A stretch of DNA of 51,741 nt. Source: an uncultured Eubacteriales bacterium (GTDB taxonomy: Bacteria; Bacillota; Clostridia; Christensenellales; Aristaeellaceae). Both the position numbers and the translations under genes were made by a program. How positions within the stretch are numbered: position 1 is the stretch's first letter; every line of letters starts with the position of its first letter. Below the pieces are notes generated by a model. That model worked only from the letters and a program-made list of their open reading frames with translations. It did no database searches and was not told the origin of the DNA. The stretch spans positions 1 to 51,741 of the forward strand of contig CACXHY010000015.1 of NCBI GenBank assembly GCA_902767565.1, read 5' to 3'. Positions 42,637-48,797 of the stretch are shown here, piece after piece.

Positions 42637-43590
42637 ATGAAACTGATCCTCGGAACGATGACCTTTGGCGAATCCGTGTTTGCGCCGGATGTGGAGACCT
42701 TTGTCCGCACCTTCCTGGAGGCCGGATACACGGAGCTGGATACGGCCTACGTGTATAACGACGGGTCCTGCGAGCGGCTGCTGGGGGAGGTCCTTCCCGG
42801 ACTGGACAAGCCGTTCGCCCTCGCCACCAAGGTGAATCCCCGCATCTCTGGGCGGCTGGACGGGGCCGCGGCCTACAAGCAGGTGAACGAGAGCCTGGAG
42901 CGGCTGAAGCTGCCCTGCGCCGACATCGTTTATCTGCACTTCCCGGATCCCGCGACGCCCGTTGAGGACGTGCTGGCGGCCATGGCGGACCTCCATGATC
43001 AGGGCAAATTCAAGGAACTGGGCCTGAGCAATTTCCCGGCCTGGATGGTGGCGGACGCCTGGCACATCTGCGACCGGCACGGATGGGTGAAGCCCACGGT
43101 GTTTGAGGGGATGTACAACCCGCTGACCCGCCGCGCGGAGCGGGAGCTGAACGCCTGCCTGGATCATTTCGGCATGCGGTACTATGCGTACAACCCCCTG
43201 TGCGGAGGTCTTCTGACCGGCCGATACGGCAGGTTTGAGGACGCGCCGACGGACGGCAGGTTCACCCACCGCCCCGGCTATCAGAACCGCTACTGGAAGA
43301 AGCGCTACTTCGACGCGGTGGAGATCATCCGGGAAGCCTGCGACCGGGAAGGCATCACCATGGTGGAAGCGGTCTACCGCTGGATGGCCTGCCACTCCAT
43401 GCTCCGGGAAGACCGGGGAGACGGCATCATCATCGGCGCGTCCAGGCTAAACCACCTGCGGCAGAATCTGGAGACCATGAAGGCCGGCCCTCTGCCGGAG
43501 GGCATCGTGGAAGCCTTTGAGCAGGCCTGGACCGTCGCGGCGCCGGACAGCCCCGAATACTTCACCCTGTACAAAGCCGCGAAACGGTGA
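42637..43590 (+). CDS. Aldo/keto reductase
   Basis: This 317-residue TIM-barrel oxidoreductase reduces aldehydes or ketones with NAD(P)H. The catalytic tetrad can be placed at Asp35 and Tyr40 (ELDTAYVYND), Lys65 (ALATKVNP) and His101 (VYLHFPDP). The C-terminal cofactor region IIIGASRLNHLRQNL is also present. It resembles the AKR7/aflatoxin-aldehyde reductase group. ACGGAGGAAACC precedes the ATG at 42637. Standing before a 2-oxo-acid decarboxylase, it may reduce the aldehyde that enzyme releases. Confidence 0.9.
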   Translation: MKLILGTMTFGESVFAPDVETFVRTFLEAGYTELDTAYVYNDGSCERLLGEVLPGLDKPFALATKVNPRISGRLDGAAAYKQVNESLERLKLPCADIVYLHFPDPATPVEDVLAAMADLHDQGKFKELGLSNFPAWMVADAWHICDRHGWVKPTVFEGMYNPLTRRAERELNACLDHFGMRYYAYNPLCGGLLTGRYGRFEDAPTDGRFTHRPGYQNRYWKKRYFDAVEIIREACDREGITMVEAVYRWMACHSMLREDRGDGIIIGASRLNHLRQNLETMKAGPLPEGIVEAFEQAWTVAAPDSPEYFTLYKAAKR

Positions 43591-43611
43591 TCCCGAACCG
43601 AAAGGAACAAC

Positions 43612-44742
43612 ATGCTGGATCAGAAACTTGTTTTTGACGCCCTCGGCGAAAACGGCGTGACCTTTTTCACCGGCGTGCCCGACTCCTACCTGAACGGATT
43701 CTGCAATTACGCCCTCGCCAACTGCGGTGACCGGAATATCATCGCGGCCAACGAGGGCAACGCGGTGGCCATCGCGGCGGGGCACTATTTCGCCACCCGG
43801 GAGATCCCGCTGGTCTATCTGCAGAACAGCGGCATGGGCAACACCGTCAACCCGCTGGCCAGCCTGGCGGAGAAGGACGTCTACGCGGTGCCGATGCTGC
43901 TGCTGATCGGCTGGCGCGGCCAGGGCGATACGGAGCCCAAGCATCCGCAGCATCGGCTGCAGGGCGAGATCACGCCGGGCCTGCTGGATGTGATGCACAT
44001 CCCGTACACCGTCCTGACGGACGACGCGGAGGACTTTGCGCGCACGGTCCGGAAAGCGGCAGCCTATTGCCGGGAGACCCGCCAGCCCTACGGCCTGATC
44101 GCCCCGAAGGGCGTCATGGCGGCCGCGGAAAAAGCCAACAACGTGGACGATGTCTACCCCATGAGCCGGGAGGAAGCCATCGAGGTCATCCTGGACCACC
44201 TTCCGGCCGACACCGTTTACGCGGCCACCACGGGCCGGGCCACCCGGGAGCTCTTTTTCCTGCGGGAGCGCCGCGGGGAGACAAAGGCTCATGATTTCCT
44301 CAATGTCGGCTCCATGGGGCATGCGTCCTCGGTGGCGCTGGGGATCGCGATGGCGCGCCCGGACCGCCTGGTGACGGTGCTGGACGGGGATTCCGCCTGC
44401 ATGATGCACATGGGCGCCATGACCATGGTCAGCAAGCTGGACGTCCCCAATTATCTGCACATCGTCCTCAACAACGGCGCGCACGAGTCCGTGGGCGGTC
44501 AGCCCTCGGCCGGGCACCGGATCGACTTCACGAAGATCGCGGAAGGCTGCGGATACGCGACGGTGGGTCACGCCGCCGCCACGAAGGAGGAGCTGATCGG
44601 GGCGCTCGACGCCCTGACCGGAGCCGGCCGGGCCGCTTTTATCGACGTCCGCATCCACAAGGGCCTCCGGGGCAAGCTGCCGCCGCTGGACTTTGATCAC
44701 CGGGCCGCCATCGACGCGCTGATGGATGACCTGAACGGCTGA
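43612..44742 (+). CDS. Phosphonopyruvate/sulfopyruvate decarboxylase-like TPP enzyme
   Basis: This 376-residue thiamine-diphosphate enzyme matches phosphonopyruvate decarboxylase: FFTGVPDSYLNGFCNY at the N-terminus, ANEGNAVAIAAGHYFAT with the TPP-activating Glu, YLQNSGMGNTVNPL, and the cofactor motif TVLDGDSACMMHMGAMT...VLNNGAHESVGGQ. The family decarboxylates phosphonopyruvate or sulfopyruvate to the corresponding aldehyde. No PEP mutase gene, the partner in phosphonate biosynthesis, is in the window, so a related 2-oxo acid is more likely. It lies 21 bases after the aldo/keto reductase. Confidence 0.88.
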   Translation: MLDQKLVFDALGENGVTFFTGVPDSYLNGFCNYALANCGDRNIIAANEGNAVAIAAGHYFATREIPLVYLQNSGMGNTVNPLASLAEKDVYAVPMLLLIGWRGQGDTEPKHPQHRLQGEITPGLLDVMHIPYTVLTDDAEDFARTVRKAAAYCRETRQPYGLIAPKGVMAAAEKANNVDDVYPMSREEAIEVILDHLPADTVYAATTGRATRELFFLRERRGETKAHDFLNVGSMGHASSVALGIAMARPDRLVTVLDGDSACMMHMGAMTMVSKLDVPNYLHIVLNNGAHESVGGQPSAGHRIDFTKIAEGCGYATVGHAAATKEELIGALDALTGAGRAAFIDVRIHKGLRGKLPPLDFDHRAAIDALMDDLNG

Positions 44743-44795
44743 CGCCGGAATCAATGACGACACCGGCAGGCTTTCGCCGGGGAAAGGATCCACCA

Positions 44796-45701
44796 ATGAA
44801 CAGCATGGAAAAGACCCGTGAGTTTCTGAAGTCCATCGGCCTGCCGGAGGGCGACGCGTATCAGCTGCCCACCTCCGAAAAGCGATTCGCCGACGGCGGC
44901 CAGTACCGGTTCGAGGTCCCGGGCATCCAGGGCCCCAAGGTGATGAAGGCGCTGCTGGAAGCCATCGACGGCTACGGACTGTACCTGCACCGGGTGACCC
45001 AGACCCAGGGCATCATGCGCCTGACGGATGAAGAGATCGCGAAGATGGTCGAGCTGGCGCACGAGTACCGGACGGACCTGATCCTCGCGATCGGTCCGCG
45101 CGCGACCACTGACACCTCCGCCTCCGTCCACACCGAGGAGGGCGTGCGCATGGGCTACCGCCTGCGGGGCCAGGAGCAGATCGTCCGCGCCATCGAGGAC
45201 GTGAAGCGGGCGGCGCGTCTCGGCTGCCGCGGCTTCCTTGTGTACGACGAAGGCTGCCTGTGGGTCCTGGGCCAAATGAAGGAGGCCGGGGAGCTTCCGG
45301 CGGACTGCCACTTCAAGGTCTCCGCCCACGCCGGCCACGGCAATCCCGCTTCCGCAAAGCTGCTGGAGAACATCGGCGCCGGCTCCATCAACCCGGTGCG
45401 CGACATCCAGCTGCAGATGCTGGCCGCCATGCGCCAGGCTATCGACATCCCGATCGACATCCACACGGAGAACCCCAAGTCCACCGGCGGCTTCATCCGC
45501 CACTATGAGGTGCCGGAGATGATCCGGGTGGCCGCGCCGCTGTACCTCAAGACCGGCGGCTCCGTGGCCGCGACCCACAGCTGGGACAGCACCGAGGACG
45601 ACGCCCGCAAGCGCGCCAAGCAGTGCAGCCTGGTGAAGCGGATGATCGACGAATACTATCCGGAAGCCGTGTGGAGCCCCCGCGGCAGCCTGGCCGAGTG
45701 A
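44796..45701 (+). CDS. U32-peptidase-like TIM-barrel protein
   Basis: The 301-residue protein resembles clostridial proteins annotated as U32-family peptidases, with repeated barrel strands (YGLYLHRVTQTQGIMRLTDEEIAKMVELAHEY, AIEDVKRAARLGCRGFLVYDEGCLWVLGQM, LLENIGAGSINPVRDIQL, RHYEVPEMIRVAAPLYLKTGG). The cysteine-containing U32 signature (G-x-C near the C-terminus) is not present, so peptidase activity is doubtful. A carbon-carbon or phosphate chemistry role in the operon is possible. Start at 44796 after GGAAAGGATCC; the gene is 53 bases from the decarboxylase and 63 from the lyase. Confidence 0.68.
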   Translation: MNSMEKTREFLKSIGLPEGDAYQLPTSEKRFADGGQYRFEVPGIQGPKVMKALLEAIDGYGLYLHRVTQTQGIMRLTDEEIAKMVELAHEYRTDLILAIGPRATTDTSASVHTEEGVRMGYRLRGQEQIVRAIEDVKRAARLGCRGFLVYDEGCLWVLGQMKEAGELPADCHFKVSAHAGHGNPASAKLLENIGAGSINPVRDIQLQMLAAMRQAIDIPIDIHTENPKSTGGFIRHYEVPEMIRVAAPLYLKTGGSVAATHSWDSTEDDARKRAKQCSLVKRMIDEYYPEAVWSPRGSLAE

Positions 45702-45764
45702 ATCGCCCCGAGGCGCAAAAGTGACTGACGCGCTGCCGCAGGACAGCAGAAAGAGGATCATGAT

Positions 45765-46910
45765 ATGAGACACCATCGCTACAACCCCGATTTCAAGTTC
45801 ATCGTCGAGCCCGAATCCTTCAACAAGTATACGGAGCGCGAGCTGCTGCAGTACTGCCTTGGCGCCACCATGTACATGCCCGGTTTCAAGGACTTTGCCG
45901 AGAAGATCCTGAACAATGCCATGCCCGGTCTGACCAGCATGGTGCTGTGCTGCGAGGACGCCTGCCCGGAGGAGCGCGTCCTGGAGGCCGAGGAGAACAT
46001 CCACCGCCTGCTGGACAAGGTGACCGGCGCGGTGGAGGACGGCACCCTTGACCCGGACAGGGTCCCGCTGATCTTTGTCCGCGTCCGCAGTCTGGAGCAG
46101 TTCAAGCACTTCGGCGAAGGCCTGACCAAGCATCAGGTGAAGAGCCTGTGCGGCATCAACTTCCCCAAGTTCAACGCGGAAAACGGCTACGAGTATTATG
46201 CCTATCTGAAGGACCTGAACGAGCGGTTCGGCGAGATCATCTACGGCATGCCCATCATCGAGGACGCGGAAGTGGCCTGCAAGGAGACCCGCATGTACGA
46301 ACTGACCGGCATCAAGCGGATCCTGGACAAATACAAGGATCTGGTGCTGCAGGTGCGCGTCGGCGCCACGGACTTCTCCTCTGTCTTCGGCGTTCGCCGC
46401 GGCGTGGGCTACTCGGTCTATGACATCATGACCGTCCGGGAATGCCTGTGCGACATCCTGAATATGTTCGGCCGGAACAATGAGTACGTGGTCTCCGGGC
46501 CTGTATGGGAGTATTTCCGCGCGCCCAAGGCGCTGATGTTCGAGGAACTGCCGCACTACGGCATCGAGGATTACCTGACAAGGCATGAGCCGATCGTGAA
46601 CAACGAGATCGACGGTCTGCTGCGCGAGGTCATTCTCGACAAGGCCAACGGCTTCGTGGGCCGCACGGTCATCCATCCCACCCACGTGAAATTCGTCAAT
46701 GCCATGATGGCCGTGACCCGGGAGGAATACGAGGACGCGTGCCAGATCCTCGGCACGGGCGGCGGCGTCATCAAGGGCGCGGGTGGCAACAAGATGAACG
46801 AGATCAAGCCCCACACCAACTGGGCTCGGAAGGTCTACAACCGTGCCCGCGCTTACGGCGTCATCCGCGATGAGAGCGGCCACGTGAAGCTCTTTGCGGT
46901 CAACGAGTGA
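45765..46910 (+). CDS. HpcH/HpaI-CitE-like C-C bond lyase
   Basis: This 381-residue protein belongs to the citrate lyase beta-like TIM-barrel group (C-C bond lyase type) also found in tellurite-resistance clusters. Blocks such as MVLCCEDACPEERVLEAEENI, VPLIFVRVRSLEQF, PIIEDAEVA and VLQVRVGATDFSSVFGVRRG correspond to the acid and arginine residues that bind Mg and an oxo-acid. Known relatives split citryl-CoA, malyl-CoA or citramalyl-CoA. No CoA transferase or acyl carrier is nearby, so a free acid substrate is possible. RBS AAGAGGATCATG precedes the ATG. Confidence 0.78.
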   Translation: MRHHRYNPDFKFIVEPESFNKYTERELLQYCLGATMYMPGFKDFAEKILNNAMPGLTSMVLCCEDACPEERVLEAEENIHRLLDKVTGAVEDGTLDPDRVPLIFVRVRSLEQFKHFGEGLTKHQVKSLCGINFPKFNAENGYEYYAYLKDLNERFGEIIYGMPIIEDAEVACKETRMYELTGIKRILDKYKDLVLQVRVGATDFSSVFGVRRGVGYSVYDIMTVRECLCDILNMFGRNNEYVVSGPVWEYFRAPKALMFEELPHYGIEDYLTRHEPIVNNEIDGLLREVILDKANGFVGRTVIHPTHVKFVNAMMAVTREEYEDACQILGTGGGVIKGAGGNKMNEIKPHTNWARKVYNRARAYGVIRDESGHVKLFAVNE

Positions 46911-46925
46911 CGAGACACGGAAAAG

Positions 46926-46958
46926 CCCGCCCCCGGCAGCGACCGCGGGCGGGATCTT
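46926..46958 (+). terminator. Possible attenuator between lyase and dehydratase genes
   Basis: Stem CCCGCCC / GGGCGGG with a 14-base loop is followed only by ATCTTT. The weak T run and the operon context suggest partial termination or mRNA protection. Confidence 0.45.
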
Positions 46959-46973
46959 TGGAGAGGTGAGAGC

Positions 46974-47483
46974 ATGCCAAAGCAAGTGACGACCCCCATC
47001 AGCGAGGAAGCGGCGGCGGACCTGCAGGTCGGCGATACCATCGAACTGAGCGGATATATCCTGTGCGGGCGGGACGCGGTGCTCCCGAAGGTGCTGAAGA
47101 TGATCGATGACGGGACGGCCGGGTCGCTGGGCGTCGATCTGAGAGGACAGGTGATCTTCCACACGGCGGTCAGCCCGGCCGGCGTCGGCCCCACGTCCTC
47201 CAACAAGCTGGAGATCGAGAGCAGCATCGAGCCCCTGTCGGCTGCGGGCATCAAGCTGCACCTGGGCAAGGGCGCCCTGCATCCGGAGACGATCGCGGCC
47301 CTGGACCGGCATAACGCCGTGTATGCCGTGATCCCGCCAGTGACGGCCCTGCTGGGCGTCAAGACCGGCGAAGAGCGGGTGGTGGCGTTCCCGGAACTGG
47401 GGATGGAGGCCTTGCACCTGATCCGGGTGGACCGCTATCCGGCCATCATCGGCGCAGCCCACGGGAAGAGCATCTACGACTGA
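46974..47483 (+). CDS. Class I fumarase/L(+)-tartrate dehydratase-type beta subunit
   Basis: This 169-residue protein corresponds to the C-terminal (beta) domain of class I fumarases, split in many anaerobes. LQVGDTIELSGYILCGRDAVLPKVL, FHTAVSPAGVGPTSSNKLEIE and the GIKLHLGKGAL block are typical; Lys and Ser-Ser near residue 80 contact the substrate carboxylates. With the alpha subunit encoded next it should form a 4Fe-4S hydro-lyase acting on fumarate, tartrate, mesaconate or a relative. The beta gene comes first, the reverse of the usual alpha-beta order. Confidence 0.88.
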   Translation: MPKQVTTPISEEAAADLQVGDTIELSGYILCGRDAVLPKVLKMIDDGTAGSLGVDLRGQVIFHTAVSPAGVGPTSSNKLEIESSIEPLSAAGIKLHLGKGALHPETIAALDRHNAVYAVIPPVTALLGVKTGEERVVAFPELGMEALHLIRVDRYPAIIGAAHGKSIYD

Positions 47484-47506
47484 TCCGGGAAGGAAGGACA
47501 TGAACA

Positions 47507-48364
47507 ATGAAAACTCCTGAGGAGATCGCAGCGCTGGTGTGCGACACCCTGGTCTCGGCCGGATCCACGTTCCGCCCGGACAAGAAGGAAGCCTACCGCC
47601 GGGCCATCGCGGCGGAGGACAACGAGAAGGCCCGGTGGGTGCTGGAGACCGTGCTGGCCAACGCCGAGGCGGCGGAGGAGCAGCGGAGCCCGCTGTGCGA
47701 CGATACGGGGATCCCCCACCTGGTGCTGGAGGTCGGCCCGGACTGCGCCGTGACCGGACGCATGCTGGATGCCATCCGCGAGGGCATCGCGGCCGGCCTG
47801 CGGAAGCTGCCCGGCCGCCCCATGGGCATCATGGGGGACGACAGCTGCCGCATCGACCAGAGCGGCGGCCTGGACCCTGACAGCGCGGGCGTGGAGCCGG
47901 CGCCGATCCTGCTGCGCCGCTGCGAGGACAACGTGATCCGCCTGCATGTGCTGATGTTCGGTGGCGGCCCTGCGATCCGCGCCAAAACCTATCGCGTGTT
48001 CCACAAGCACAGCACGCAGACGGTGCTGGACGAGATCGTGAAATGGGCGGTGGAGGGCGTGTCGCAGCTCGGCTGCTCTCCCTGCACCCTGGCTGTCGGC
48101 GTCGGCCGGAGCCACTTTGAGGCGGCGTCGATGATGCTCCAGGCCCAGGCGGACGGATGCTACGACGTCCAGAGCGACATGGAGCGGGAGATCACCCGCC
48201 GGGTGAACGAGGCGGACATCGGGCCGCTTGGGCTGCACGGCAGGACCTCGGTGCTGGCGACGTTCATGAAGGTCGGCCCCCAGCGGGCCAGCGGCGTACG
48301 CATCGTCTGCGTGCGGCCCGCCTGCTGCTTCGAGCCGAGGATCGCGACCTGCGAACTGGCGTAA
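47507..48364 (+). CDS. Class I fumarase/tartrate dehydratase-type alpha subunit (4Fe-4S)
   Basis: The 285-residue alpha subunit carries the cluster-binding domain. Candidate cluster cysteines lie in SPLCDDTGIPHLVLE, in LGCSPCTLAVGVGRSHFEAAS and near the C-terminus (VRPACCFEPRIATCELA). The first two segments match the conserved LC-DTG and PC regions of class I fumarases. RGPLGLHG-type residues near 240 fit the substrate site. It lies 23 bases after the beta subunit and is the last gene of the operon. Tartrate, fumarate or mesaconate are all possible substrates; sequence alone does not decide. Confidence 0.88.
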   Translation: MKTPEEIAALVCDTLVSAGSTFRPDKKEAYRRAIAAEDNEKARWVLETVLANAEAAEEQRSPLCDDTGIPHLVLEVGPDCAVTGRMLDAIREGIAAGLRKLPGRPMGIMGDDSCRIDQSGGLDPDSAGVEPAPILLRRCEDNVIRLHVLMFGGGPAIRAKTYRVFHKHSTQTVLDEIVKWAVEGVSQLGCSPCTLAVGVGRSHFEAASMMLQAQADGCYDVQSDMEREITRRVNEADIGPLGLHGRTSVLATFMKVGPQRASGVRIVCVRPACCFEPRIATCELA

Positions 48365-48797
48365 ACCTTCCGGGTTGTCTGCAGTGACGGGCGTCGGCTG
48401 CGTTCGCCGAACGATATACCCAAAATGCAATTGTTCAGTCGGTCGACAGACCCACCTGGATGGACAGGAAACACACGGATCGGGCGACTTCCGTGCGGCC
48501 CTGCCAACAGCGGGTGCGGGCCGCAGGCCCGCGCTCTGTTCTCCCCCTTCCCTCGGGAGGGGGCAGGGGGATGGGGCGAAACGGCTTGGAGATCGTTTGC
48601 TGATACAGTACACGGGGCGGACTGAACTGTTGCCCCAAAAGAAGGAATCCCATCCGCGACGGCGAATTGAAAACAGGTATTGGTCCGCGTTTGCGCGCCT
48701 CCCGGCGGGGATGAGCACAGCGCGGATCTCGATGCCTGTTTTTGCGTTATTCCCGCCCGGACTCGGGCCGAGGTCATCCCGGAGGTGGCACATTACG
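48365..48797. other. Palindrome-rich intergenic region
   Basis: This 433-base gap has no convincing gene. It holds two adjacent hairpins: GCGGGCC-GCA-GGCCCGC (48516-48532) and a C-rich/G-rich palindrome CCCCCTTCCCTCGGGAGGGGG (about 48544-48564), followed by CAGGGGGATGGGG. Such paired C-rich/G-rich palindromes resemble short interspersed intergenic repeats seen in other gut clostridia. No clear terminator for the upstream operon and no consensus promoter for the next gene were found. Confidence 0.55.

Noticed and set aside
43612-46910. Phosphonate antibiotic or phosphonolipid biosynthesis cluster
   Set aside because: The decarboxylase fits, but there is no PEP mutase, no phosphonate-tailoring enzyme and no nucleotidyltransferase, and the other genes are carboxylate catabolic.
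45765-46910. Tellurite resistance cluster
   Set aside because: The CitE-like protein has relatives in such clusters, but no TerD/TerC or other ter genes are present.
44751-47507. Reverse-strand open frame of 918 codons opposite the carboxylate operon
   Set aside because: It mirrors four confidently recognised forward genes and has no recognisable domain or ribosome binding site.
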